The position numbers and the translations under genes were made by a program. The notes under the pieces were generated by a model that did not search any database, was not told where the DNA came from, and saw only the letters and a list, made by a program, of their open reading frames with translations. A stretch of DNA of 64,000 nt, from positions 36,411,215-36,475,214 of the forward strand of contig BTRK01000003.1 in assembly GCA_036245805.1 (NCBI GenBank). The letters are read 5' to 3'. This document shows, piece after piece, positions 46,301 to 57,678 of this stretch. Every line of letters starts with the position of its first letter. The first letter of the stretch is position 1. The stretch is from Pristionchus mayeri. Its lineage: Eukaryota; Nematoda; Chromadorea; Rhabditida; Neodiplogasteridae.

Positions 46301-49140
46301 TTTCTTATAAACTTCGTGTTTCAATTCTTCCATGGCCAAGCATCTAAAAAAATATATTTCGTATTTTTCTCTCTATGTTTGTATGCCAGCGAGATAACAT
46401 AAAGAAAATAGATAATGAGGAGAAATCTGATAGGAGAGAAATGGGTGGGATAGAGGAATTGGTAAAGATATGTTGCCCCATAATTAGAATCTGATTTATT
46501 CTTAATTTGGCAGATGCAATTCGAATGTCAGCTGCAGATCAAATGATGACGAGGTCGACAACCGTGAAGTTAAAGCAGTTGCCGAGTGCTCCTTATAGGG
46601 TTATGATATGTTGGCGCTTCTGCACAATCCCGGACAAACTTAAACATGTGTGTACCGATTGCATTCTCTACTATTAAACTATTTGTTACATCTACATCAT
46701 ATATATTCCGGTGTAGATATTGTTTTCGTAAACTGCTAATGAATATCCATGATAAATCATTAGCGATTGTTTGTATTGTCCGGGACTGTGCAGAAGCGAC
46801 TGTGCAGATGTTTTAGTTGAAGCAGTAATGTTGATGTTTCAACTAATTCACATATCTCGTGGAAACTCCGTGGATTTGATCTTCCGTGCATGGATGGGGA
46901 AAATATATAATTTCTTCCTTCTCGCATAATCATCAATATTTGTAATGGTTGAAAACATTTTTGAATATGTTTTAACCGAATTACTTGCGTTCGTCATCGC
47001 AATTCTGCCTTTCGCCTGTCCCATCCCTGAAACATGTGAGCCACAAGTACGAATTTGCGAATATTTGGCATTTTTGTGTTTCAAGATTGGTTCATATGAC
47101 ACTGTGTTTCGTGTTTCCTATCATCATGAAACACGAGGATCCATAACTTCATCAATAATCAAGTAGTGCTATTTATATTAGTCGGGTTGTCCTTATTTGC
47201 GGCAAAGTGATGAGTCGCATTTTGCACCACGCGGCTCACAGCAGGTAGCGACGGTATTGCTGATGTTTAGAGGACTCTGGCTCTTAATGAAATACCCGCC
47301 AGATATTTATATTTATTTATCTTTCTCCCCCCTAGTCTTTAAGAGATTCGAAGGACTGTAGGAGTAGGAACGACCTCTGTGACGATTGATAACTGATGTT
47401 ATAGAAATTATGTTTAGTAAATCTCCGGTATTACTCAAGAATTGCTCTGCTCCCTGTAATAGCGAATTTGAAATAATGCTGAAACACAATACCTAATGCC
47501 AGTTAAATTACTGATCTAGGTTGTGCACGATGACTCGAGCATAGAGAGAGAAGAATCTGCACTGCCATAACCTTCTGTGCTCAAATGATGCAGACAAGGG
47601 CATCATGAGGTGATGACTGCACGACGGAATTCAAACAAGATCGGATTTTATTATGATTATTTATTATTATTATATTGTTAGCCTTACATGCCGACCTCCA
47701 AGCTGCATGATGATGGCAGCTGGATTTTGTTGTGCAAGTGAAACAGCGAAAATGTGCGCAGTAGAACATTTCATGGTTGGTCTGAGAAGAATCTGGTGGC
47801 ACGATTTATTTAATCATTATTAAATATAATTTTCCTTCGCGGAAACTCTTGTGTTATCTCCTCCACCCTGCAGCCACACACCCTGCAGCAACTAAGGTCG
47901 AATTAGATAGGGCTACACATTGGATAAGATGAGGTATTGTAATGTAGCAATGCTTTCTACGATCTGTTCAGTGATTCCCCCAGAACACGGATTGTAATAA
48001 AATCGTATCATTGAGACAATGGAGTGGCTTGTTTATGTTTCAATATTTCTATATAATCTACTGAATTTCTTTTTTTCAATGGTTGGTTGTCATATTCCGG
48101 AAAATTAACAATAATTCATTGGTTAAGTAGGTGCTTACTCGTTGCACACACTACGCATATAATTTGTCTATTTTGTTTCAGTAATAATCTAGTGACTTTC
48201 CTTGGCCAAAATAATATGCCTCTCATGTGATGTTGTCAGAATCATTGTCAACGTTATCGTTGCCGGTTACCTTTGCCATATTCATGAAGATGAAGGTGGT
48301 ATTGGAGAATATTTATGATCCAGTTGGATACGCACTTTGCCAATAGTTCAATCTCCATTCAAACTATCTCTCTGCACTGGCGAGTGGCCCTAACTCATTA
48401 TTGATTTCCACCTGCAGACCTTCAGATTCTCTCTTTTATCGTTGTCGAATTTCGTGGCTCTCAGCGACTAGAACCTATTCGAGGATTCATCAGTACAGAT
48501 TGTTAACAAGACTGTTCTGAAAGGAATTGTCTTCGAGACAATTCTAGGTGCCATGCAGTTGTCGGCAAGCGTGAATTGAGAGTGCTTTGAGAATTTAATT
48601 TGTTGAAACAGAAATGCAGTGACAAATTGTCTCTCCTGTAACTCAATTGCTTCATGAATTCAATGAAACGCCAACTCTCGTAGCTAGTTCGAACTGCTAT
48701 TTTTTTCAGCTGACACTTGCCAATAGATAAATTTGCTTTCGTTTTGTTATCGATTATTATTTTCCCAATACGAACACTGTGTTATCATTTAAAGCGGTAG
48801 CGGTTTTTCTAGTTCATTAATTGGCAATTTAAGAGGAAGACGTGAGCAGTGCTTGGATGTGGTAGGGTACCGACGAGGAAGTAGAATAGTCAATAAAGAA
48901 AGAGAGGAGGAGGTTGTGAGTGGAGATAAGGCATCTTTCATTTTTACAAACACTGAAATATACATATTCTTGGAGAACAAAAGAGAGCTCGCAGAGGTGA
49001 TGGAGAAATTGTTTTGAAACTACGCAGAAAATAGTAAATATTCCTCAGGTGATTTCGCGCTGCGTATTGCTCTTATTCTCGGAGACTTCACTATTTCCCA
49101 ATTTGAGGTTGAGAAGTCTTTAAAAACTCTCTAATAAAAT
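46301..49140. repeat. Dispersed ancient repeat family, cluster 3; no gene
   Basis: Recognisable members are TGATGTTTCAACTAATTCA (46,830), GAAACACAATACCnAATG (about 47,482), GAGAGAGAAGAATC (47,543), TGATGACTGCACGA (47,611), GTGAAACAGCGAAAATG (47,737), CCTGCAGCAACTAAGGTCG (47,880) and GGTGATTTCGCGCTGCG (49,047). The order resembles 28.9-30.5 and 31.8-33.8 kb. Around 46,640-46,800 a further short inverted pair (TCCCGGACAAAC / GTCCGGGACTGTG) is visible. Confidence 0.45.
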
Positions 49141-49141
49141 A

Positions 49142-50404
49142 TCAGGTTGGTTCATAAGTCTTTTCCATTTTCCGCAATTAAATATTTTTGGATCTACGAG
49201 CCCTTACTTTCAACCGATTCTTATATTTCTCGATGCATTCAGTGAGTGCATCGATACTCTCTTTAGCGCACATAGGGTCAAGCCTATATTGTCAGTATTG
49301 ATATCACAATGTAAAGTCAAATGCTCCAACATGTGAAAATAGAGTTACTTTTGATTCGACTTGTGCTCTACGAAAAGCTGACATTTGATTACTATCATGC
49401 CATCATTGTATAGCGTGGTATTCGTAGTTCTCAAAACACTATTGAACCCCGACACCCCGCGAAGGATGGGGTCAAACTGGCGCGACTTAAGGACAGTTCA
49501 GTTCTGCTTACCATGAAGATAGTGATTGTAATTCACTTTATATTCGAATCTACAGGTCTACACACCCCAATGCTGCATATTCACGAAGTTACATCTATAT
49601 TGAGTTTACATTCTATTTTTGGTGCATGTAGCAATAGTCCTTGCAAAATCTACACAACTCCGTTATACAACATGGATATTTGGCTATGAAAATGCCCATT
49701 TTCGATGCAAATTTGTTTGCAGCATCAGTTGATGATTCGATATTTTAAGGTTAATCGCACAAACTAATCGCACAAACCTTTCATCTACCATATATTAAAA
49801 GGGCAAAATTCGGGAATGCCTCTTTCATGAGAGATTGGATATTTTCGAAAGTTCCAAATATACAATTTTTGACCATTTTTACCCGGATAAGATTTGTTTT
49901 AAAATTATTGTCGCATTGAAAGATGAATGGGGCCTAGGCTTAAATATTTTTATAATAGTGTCCCCCAATAGTGATTGAATGCAGCGCCCCTACATAGACG
50001 CCAAGATCTTTGATCATTGGATCAGGAGTTCAGATTGTTGGTGCAGCATTGCTCATGTTCGAATTTGCACGCCTGCATTTCGGAATTTCGCAAAGTAAGT
50101 GCATTTTCCTACATACTTTTAGAAAGAGCAACTGACGAGCTATCAATTCTTGTAAAATAACTGGTAATATTTCTCCACTGAATGCCAGCTAATCAAACAA
50201 AATGGAAAATTTAAAGCAAACAAAATTTGTAAACAAACGTCAATATTTCGGACAATCTAAAGTCATGATGCAATTCTAATACATGATAATGAAGTTCGGG
50301 CGTACCCTTACCTAATGCCTTGGACAATTCTCTTTTACTGGAACATTTTTAGGTGAAATCGAATTGTGCACCCAAAAAGGGAAAAGACTTATGAACCAAC
50401 CCAA
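49142..50404. mobile_element. Mariner-type element M2, about full-length size
   Basis: Terminal repeats TCAGGTTGGTTCATAAGTC (left) and the complement (right) continue for several more bases, with TA on both sides (49,140-49,141 and 50,405-50,406). At 1263 bp it is the size of an intact mariner, but no uninterrupted transposase frame is present. I could not identify catalytic motifs by eye, so it is either a decayed or a non-autonomous copy. Confidence 0.75.
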
Positions 50405-50427
50405 TATCTATACCTATCACAGGCATC

Positions 50428-51308
50428 ACGAGTCAGTGGAGGTGTGTGGGAACAATTTCCAACTTTTATTTTTGGTCAGACGGAGTCACACTGCGCTTTA
50501 TATATAGCACACGTATCACGAGTCAGTGGATGAAAAATACCCCACTGGGAACAATTTCCTACTAAAGCCTACTAAAAATACTAAAAATACTAAAAAGCCT
50601 ACTAAAAATAATAATTATTTATCACGGATGTACGTTTCAATGTGCTTACTTATAAATGCACAAACTTGGAAAAAATGGAGGTTGTGCAAATCGATTTTTC
50701 GAACATTGTCGATCTCTGAGTTTTTCAACAGAAATTGCATCGCCTATCCAAGAAACATCTCAAATCACTCATTGTGATTACTATAAATCAAATTAATACG
50801 CAATCGAGGGAAATTTCGTTCACAAATTTCTCACTTGTTATCCATTGGAGCGATACCTCGACTGTCGAGTCACCTCAAAACACAGTTTCACATTTTTGTT
50901 GATCACATATGGACTCCATCTTCCATATTCCGCAATAAAATTCCGGGGGAAGGAATCACAAAAAATCTATGAATTTATTTTTCCCCTCAATTGCGGTTTT
51001 TCTATCATAGCATTTCCGGTGTTTACTGTACAGCTTGAGTCAAAACAGAAAAGTTGTTCCTTATATTTTTCCGCGTTTTTTGAGCCCAAAGCCATCTCAT
51101 TAGCTCATCTGGGAGCCGATTTATGGTATAGCCGGATTTGACACCGGAAAATTCCTAAATGACGGCTCTGAGACCTGAGACCCAGATTTTTCGGTAAATT
51201 GGTCCTAGTATATGCTTCCACCATAATATGATCGAAATCAAAAAATAAAAGTTGGAAATTGTTCCCAGTGGGGGTATTTTTCATCCACTGACTCGTGATA
51301 CGTGTGCT
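50428..51308. mobile_element. Foldback element F (E family), bracketed by Helitron-like 5' ends
   Basis: A diverged, internally deleted relative of E. The ends read CACACGTATCACGAGTCAGTG at left (from about 50,508, here listed as a 21-base terminus in two parts: CACACGTATCAC and GAGTCAGTG) and the complement at right (to about 51,308). The interior at 50,940-51,180 matches E's right arm (CTCATCTGGGAGC, CCTAAATGACGGCTCTGAGA). Outside the left terminus lies an inverted Helitron-like 5' end (50,474-50,508), and beyond that another E-type end (50,428-50,473). Outside the right terminus lies the 5' end of H3. The frame 50,526-50,777 is not supported. Confidence 0.65.
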
Positions 51309-52627
51309 ATATATAAAGCGCAGTGTGACTCCGTCTGACCGGATTGCGAAATATGGGAGAGGAAGGAGTGATAATGTAAGAAAAGTCCACTACCGTATGC
51401 CAATCAATAATTAACATTGGGACAACTACCGTATACCAATCGATAATTTGCCATGAGTCACCTATTATTCCGTGGGTCAGACTAATGTCTTTGACCTTTG
51501 ATCTTTGAATTACCGTATACCAATCAATAATTAGCATTGGGTCAACTACCGTATACCAATCGATAATTAGCCATGGGTCACCTCTTATTCCGTGGGTCAG
51601 ATTTATGATATTGACCTTTGATCTTTGAATTACCGTATACCAATCAATAATTAGCATTGGGTCAACTACCGTATACCAATCGATAATTAGCCATGGGTCA
51701 CCTCTTATTCCGTGGGTCAGATTTATGATTTTGACCTTTGATCTTTGAATTACTGTATACCAATCAATAATTAGCATTGGGTCAACTACCGTATACCAAT
51801 CGATAATTAGCCATGGGTCACTTCTTATTCCGTGGGTCAGATTTATGATTTTGACCTTTGATCTTTGAATTACCGTATACCAATCAATAATTAGCATTGG
51901 GTCAACTACCGTATACCAATCGATAATTAGCCATGGGTCACCTCTTATTCCGTGGGTCAGATTTATGATATTGACCTTTGATCTTTGAATTACCGTATAC
52001 CAATCAATAATTAGCATTGGGTCAACTACCGTATACCAATCGATAATTAGCCATGGGTCACCTCTTATTCCGTGGGTCAGATTTATGATTTTGACCTTTG
52101 ATCTTTGAATTACCGTATACCAATCAATAATTAGCATTGGGTCAACTACCGTATACCAATCGATAATTAGCCATGGGTCACCTCTTATTCCGTGGGTCAG
52201 ATTTATGATTTTGACCTTTGATCTTTGAATTACCGTATACCAATCAATAATTAGCATTGGGTCAACTACCGTATACCAATCGATAATTAGCCATGGGTCA
52301 CCTCTTATTCCGTGGGTCAGATTTATGATTTTGACCTTTGATCTTTGAATTACCGTATACCAATCAATAATTAGCATTGGGTCAACTACCGTATACCAAT
52401 CGATAATTAGCCATGGGTCACCTCTTATTCCGTGGGTCAGATTTATGATTTTGACCTTTGATCTTTGAATTACCGTATACCAATCAATAATTAGCATTGG
52501 GTCAACTACCGTATACCAATCGATAATTAGCCATGGGTCACCTCTTATTCCGTGGGTCAGATTGATTTTAATTTTTGACCTCCGCTAGGACGGGGCCCCC
52601 GCCGAAGGCGGTGGGCATCCGGACTAG
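51309..52627 (+). mobile_element. Helitron-like element H3 with expanded satellite
   Basis: It starts CTATATATAAAGCGCAGTG and ends with the hairpin CCGCC-GAA-GGCGG, then TGGGCATCCGGA and CTAG, followed by a host T (52,628). This fits the Helitron 3' rule (hairpin plus CTRR before T). The body is almost wholly the 120-bp satellite. No Rep/helicase gene is present, so it is non-autonomous. Confidence 0.75.
51388..52562. repeat. 120-bp satellite, about 9.8 units, highly homogeneous
   Basis: Same unit as at 36.4-37.0 kb, but most units are identical or differ by one or two bases, so this array expanded or homogenised recently. The 396-codon minus-strand frame is a 40-residue repeat created by the 120-bp period and is not taken as a protein. 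Each unit includes, on the minus strand, AGATCAAAGGTCA. Confidence 0.95.
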
Positions 52628-52808
52628 TCATTCGATAAAGTAATAAATTTTGGAATAACCTTTGCTTTCATTATTCGCAAATATTGTATTTCTTTCCTAA
52701 GCGTTATACTAGATAACGAAAATTAATGAGAAATTCATTATACACTAATTTCTGTAATTTCACTCCATAATTATCCTCCTCGGAGTGCGACTGATAGCTG
52801 TTCTGAGG

Positions 52809-54263
52809 GACGAAGAGGCTGTGCTAACGTATTGTTGAACTACGACTACGGTAGGGAGACATGTCTTGGCTATTGCGTTTGAGGAGTATGATAGTGTTTT
52901 CACAATCCATTTGATGTGTTGGCTGTACTTCAGAATATGGTAGATAGTGGGTATGAGAGCGAGACAAAACCAGTCAAATGAGGTAGTAGCTTACAAGGGA
53001 AAGTAGCGTTATGGAAATGGCTTTTCGGAAGAAACCTAGCGCACTAGAGGTAAACATTATAAGAACTGTTATATATTTTTTTCAATATTACTAAAGAGTC
53101 ATCTTGAGGTCCCTTCGTGAAAGCTATTATCGCGCTAAGTTTGCAACCATTTAGCCCCGGCGCGAAGCGCCGGGGCAATTTTGGCCGGGAAACGAGAGAT
53201 TCCCACAGCCGGGAAGGTTCCTGAGAGGGTAGGGTATCGACATAAGTTCAAACTGAAATCCAAGTATCCAGCTTTTGGGGATCTTAGTTGGGAACCAATG
53301 AGATGCTAAATCCAAAATTTCAAGTCTCTATCACAACCGGAAGTTCCTCAGGCTGACTCAGCTTTTTGTGCCTTTTTTGGCGTCGAGGATTTCTGACTTT
53401 AGGTGGCGAGCATCGTAGGGAGACGTGCTATAGCTTATTCGATAGAGCGTACACGGTTGCCCGCCTAGAGACTTTTCAGAATTGTGAAAATCCTACTGGA
53501 AGGGTGCGAAAATCGCCTTCAAAGTTCGAAATGTTGACGAAGAGGCTGTGCTAACGTATTGTTGAACTACGACTACGGTAGGGAGACATGTCTTGGCTAT
53601 TGCGTTTGAGGAGTATGATAGTGTTTTCACAATCCATTTGATGTGTTGGCTGTACTTCAGAATATGGTAGATAGTGGGTATGAGAGCGAGACAAAACCAG
53701 TCAAATGAGGTAGTAGCTTACAAGGGAAAGTAGCGTTATGGAAATGGCTTTTCGGAAGAAACCTAGCGCACTAGAGGTAAACATTATAAGAACTGTTATA
53801 TATTTTTTTCAATATTACTAAAGAGTCATCTTGAGGTCCCTTCGTGAAAGCTATTATCGCGCTAAGTTTGCAACCATTTAGCCCCGGCGCGAAGCGCCGG
53901 GGCAATTTTGGCCGGGAAACGAGAGATTCCCACAGCCGGGAAGGTTCCTGAGAGGGTAGGGTATCGACATAAGTTCAAACTGAAATCCAAGTATCCAGCT
54001 TTTGGGGATCTTAGTTGGGAACCAATGAGATGCTAAATTCAAAATTTCAAGTCTCTATCACAACCGGAAGTTCCTCAGGCTGACTCAGCTTTTTGTGCCT
54101 TTTTTGGCGTCGAGGATTTCTGACTTTAGGTGGCGAGCATCGTAGGGAGACGTGCTATAGCTTATTCGATAGAGCGTACACGGTTGCCCGCCTAGAGACT
54201 TTTCAGAATTGTGAAAATCCTACTGGAAGGGTGCGAAAATCGCCTTCAAAGTTCGAAATGTTG
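52809..54263. repeat. 727-bp tandem duplication, nearly identical copies
   Basis: Copy 1 is 52,809-53,535 and copy 2 is 53,536 to about 54,263. I found a single difference (C/T at 53,321 versus 54,048). Each copy contains the perfect hairpin CCCCGGCGC-GAA-GCGCCGGGG (53,156 and 53,883), a second weaker GGCCGGGA/TCCC-CCGGG fold, and a 60-codon frame starting MCLFWRRGFL that shows no known domain. Confidence 0.9.
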
Positions 54264-54862
54264 ACCCCTCTGGTGGTTCGGGAATATTTTCGGCTATCCA
54301 AGCTCTCAATGGAAAATCCAAGTTCCCACCGACCTACTGTAGACTAATGTTGACACGGCGAATCCAATGAGCCTAATTTCGAAAAGATTGGTCTCCATCT
54401 GTAGGTGCTGACGCCTTTCAAACATTTTCCCGCTCGAATTTATCCCTCTGTCTCCTCCTCCTCGCCTCTCTCTCAGGTCAGGTCAACGGCTGTAAACACG
54501 AGAATCGTCTCCATTTGTCAATACTCTGCCTACTATGAAATACAAAGTTCAAATTAATGTAAAACTTGTACCATTTTCGAAATCAGCATCGTACATTACC
54601 CATGGCTGCATGGTTTGCTGGGGTCGAACGGGCACTTTCTGTTTTGTACTATTGTACCCTCTGGGAGAGGAGAGGGCGGAGGAGGGAGTCGAAAGCTTCC
54701 GACCTGAGTTACTTTACATTTGCCCGGGGGATAATTCAATTATCTCGCGATACGATAAGACATAGAAAAGACCCCTAGCTTTGCAGATGCTTTCCCATCT
54801 CTACCCTTTCAATGCACTTAGTTGAAAACGCTAATAACACAAAGAAATAATTCGCTCCGCGC
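54264..54862. other. No gene recognised
   Basis: Two overlapping short frames (54,535-54,765 and 54,566-54,778) lie in different phases of one GC-richer stretch. Neither resembles a known protein. A CT-rich run is at 54,445-54,475. Confidence 0.4.
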
Positions 54863-54880
54863 CAATAAAAGTCCCGAGAT

Positions 54881-55182
54881 CCACCTTCCGTGGGAAGGTG
54901 GCGTCTCCTGGCTTTGCAAGCAAAGTCAACAGCTAAGTGAATTTTGGCGAAATTTCAATTCAATAAAAGGAGTGAGATCATAGTAATCACAACAATCAGT
55001 TCAATAAAAGTCCCGTGATCAACAGCCAAAAATTCACGCTCTATTTTTCAGACTTTTATTGAACTGATTGTTGTGATTACTATGATCTCACTCCTTTTAT
55101 TGAATTGAAATTTCGCCAAAATTCACTTAGCTGTTGACTTTGCTTGCAAAGCCAGGAGACGCCACCTTCCCACGGAAGGTGG
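54881..55182. repeat. Perfect inverted repeat: 132-bp arms, 38-nt loop
   Basis: Left arm 54,881-55,012 and right arm 55,051-55,182 are exact reverse complements by my reading. The arms begin with a self-hairpin (CCACCTTCC/GGAAGGTGG) and contain CTTTGCAAGCAAAG, another hairpin. The motif TTCAATAAAAG occurs twice per arm. A single-arm relative is at 18.75 kb. No coding content. Confidence 0.9.
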
Positions 55183-55333
55183 ATTTTGGTTTGGTGATAG
55201 ATTTTACTAGTTGAATTGGCGTTGCAGAGAGAGCTTAGTGATTGGAAGCAGCATCGATGATGATGTCAAACGTAGAACTAAAATACTTAACACTCAGAAG
55301 GTTTTTTGATCGTGTATTGATTCATGATTTATA
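55183..55333. repeat. Dispersed repeat interrupted by mariner M3
   Basis: The phrases AACGTAGAACTAAAATA and GATTCATGATTTATA match 61,623-61,680 in the same order. Matching text resumes after M3 (from about 56,455), showing that M3 inserted into a pre-existing repeat copy. Confidence 0.6.
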
Positions 55334-56413
55334 CAGGGTGCGGATTAAATATTGTCCCACTCATTTCTACTTATCTCGCGAACAAGTTAGAACCAAGATT
55401 CCAATTTGCACCTAAATATATCCCAGTGCATTGCATTTAACATATTAGTCTTAGGATTCGTACCTATGCCTAGCCGTATGGAATGAAGGCAAAAACAAAT
55501 CATAAATTTTACTCGCTGCGCCGTTCACAATTGTAGATTTAAAAAGTTATCCCGAAGGTAACGAATATTGCAACTGCGATGAATATAAAGAGCAACTATT
55601 CCACTATATAGATATGACGAGTAATATGATGTAGGATCTCCGAATGGCTAGATACATGCATTTGATGACATGAACTCATGACTCATGACCATGCTCAACA
55701 GTGATGTTTCGAGATTTTTTATTTGAAATATTACTAACGCAATACAACCTTCCATATCTTTCAACCGGGCCGAGTTATCATATTTCCTTACATAAAATCG
55801 AATGGGAACGATGAATTAATGGCCGAAATAGGGTCTTCAAAATATTACTCATAGCGGTACTTTTCTGCATTATTCAACATATTCTGAACCAGAATATGTA
55901 CACTCTACCGAATTGAATACATTTTCGCAATCAATATTGATGGAGTATCGCGCGAAACCTGCAATCATTACAATAGCTAACGAATTCGACAAATACGGTT
56001 TCTTAATCGTTAAAATATTTTTCGAGCGCCGTTCGAATTGCTATCCTTTACAAATATTTCACAAACAGTTCCGCAGTCTGAGAATATAATTGAACACATA
56101 TTTGGGCTCGTGAATGGGTGTACTTCACAGCAAAGAAATAATGGAATCTGCATTTCATTTATCCTTGTAAAGCGACAAAAAGTATTTATCTGGTTCTTAT
56201 GCCTAGAAAAGGCGTATTTTTCAAAAAAATATATTCTAGTTCGTATTCTTGAAAAGTTCGTATTCTTGAAAGATTTGAAGTATCTCGATCATATGTACAT
56301 ACTAACTACTTACATGCCTTAGCTACATATTTACAAAATTTGGGGATATGGCTCCTGCAAAGAGTGGAAATTATTAAGACTCTAAAGTGGGACAATATTT
56401 AATCCGCACCCTG
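55334..56413. mobile_element. Mariner-type element M3
   Basis: Terminal inverted repeats CAGGGTGCGGATTAAATATT, extending to TGTCCCACT, are exact at both ends and flanked by TA (55,332-55,333 and 56,414-56,415). The CAGGGTG start is typical of Tc1/mariner ends. The 1080-bp interior has a 94-codon frame at 56,038-56,322 without recognisable transposase motifs, so it is probably non-autonomous or decayed. Confidence 0.8.
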
Positions 56414-56415
56414 TA

Positions 56416-57105
56416 CATTGTTATGTTTGATTCAGGCCTACGAGCTGCGCTAATTGGTTTCATTTGAATTTTGTTTTTGCACACCAGAGTATACGTCTCC
56501 ATTGTTCACTTCTCTGTGAGAACCACTTTGTGATAATTCTGAAACATACCATCAAACATACCGGAAATTTAAAATTTCAAGCTGCTCGGATCTTCTCTTC
56601 TCTTCTCCACTGTTGGTGACTAGAGCATCTCGAAGCGATGCTTTTTCAGCACATTTGATTACCCCAAAACGAGACTTTTAGAGAATCGACATTTTTTGGC
56701 TGTGCCGAATCTTGCTCGATTCTTAGGCAAACGTGCTTATATTTAGTCACACGAACACCGGTTGGGCATCCTTTATTATTATTTTGTTCCGTTAGAAGAC
56801 AAGCAAATACTTAAGAGCTCGGTAAGACTCCAGGACAGGGCGGACATCGACTTCTCCGATTTTGATCAGAATTGTTTTTGGATATCCCCATGGGTCCTCA
56901 TCACCAAATGGGGTACTATATGACTCATGGTCTTGAAACATAGAAATGCCGGGTTAGCAAATTTTGCGAATTCAAAATTCGGCAAAAATCAATGGCGAAA
57001 TGTAGGTCCGAGGTTAGTGTGGTTTAATAACATACTACCCTAGGCAACAAAAACCCGTTAAATTTTGATGCTCGAATCCAATCGCAAACTGATTTTTCAA
57101 TGTTG
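56416..57105. other. Repeat remnant, no gene
   Basis: The first 200 nt continue the dispersed repeat (CTGTGAGAACCACTTTGTGA, TTCTGAAACATACCATC). The rest is unremarkable. Confidence 0.45.
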
Positions 57106-57678
57106 AAATATTAGTTTTTAATTATTTTAAATTTTAAAACAAAAAAGCGCTGCCCCTCATATAGCAAGTTTTGTAGAGCTTGAAATTCTGCATCGAATAT
57201 AATTATTTCGAAAAAAATCTGCATAGCCATGTTTTGAGATAATCAGGCCTGATAATAAACTTTCGAAATAAATCTCACGGGTACCCTCGACTTTATACAT
57301 ATTTTGTAGAGCTCTTCGAACTGATCACTTTTCATGTTTATAGTTTTTCAAGTACTTCTTATTCTAGCGACTCATGACAACTCGAACATCTCATTTTCAA
57401 ACATTTTTCAAAAATTGAGAAATGCTCTTTTCTAGCTGACATAAGTCGCTAGAATATGAAGTACGTTAGAAACGATAAAAATGAAAAGTGATCAGTTTGA
57501 AGAGCTCTACAAAATGAGTATAAAGTCGAGGGTACCCGTGAGTCGAGGGTATTTTTTTCGAAAGTTTATTTTCAGGCCTGATTATCTCAAAACATGGCAG
57601 AATTTCAAGTTCTACAAAACTCGCTATTCGCCGAGCAGCGCTTTTTTGTTTTAAATTTTATTAAAAACTAATTTTTCC
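57106..57678. repeat. Palindrome I directly upstream of the RTE element
   Basis: The left arm (TTTTAAAACAAAAAAGCGCTG, starting about 57,131; 21 bases shown as a run of TTTTAAAAC plus AAAAAAGCGCTG) faces the right arm GCGCTTTTTTGTTTTAAA (about 57,638). Between them are inverted matches for AGGCCTGATAAT, GGGTACCCTCGACTTTATAC and GAAGAGCTCTACAAAA. The right arm ends at TAAAAACTAAT just before the RTE coding region begins. Confidence 0.7.

Noticed and set aside
49142..50404. Mariner transposase gene inside M2
   Set aside because: The size fits, but I could not find an open frame or catalytic motifs on either strand by eye.
51307..52497. 396-codon minus-strand frame with a 40-residue repeat (and 193 codons at 36.4 kb)
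   Set aside because: The 120-bp satellite is a multiple of three without stops in that frame. Variation between units does not look codon-structured, and the frame runs into Helitron-like end sequence.
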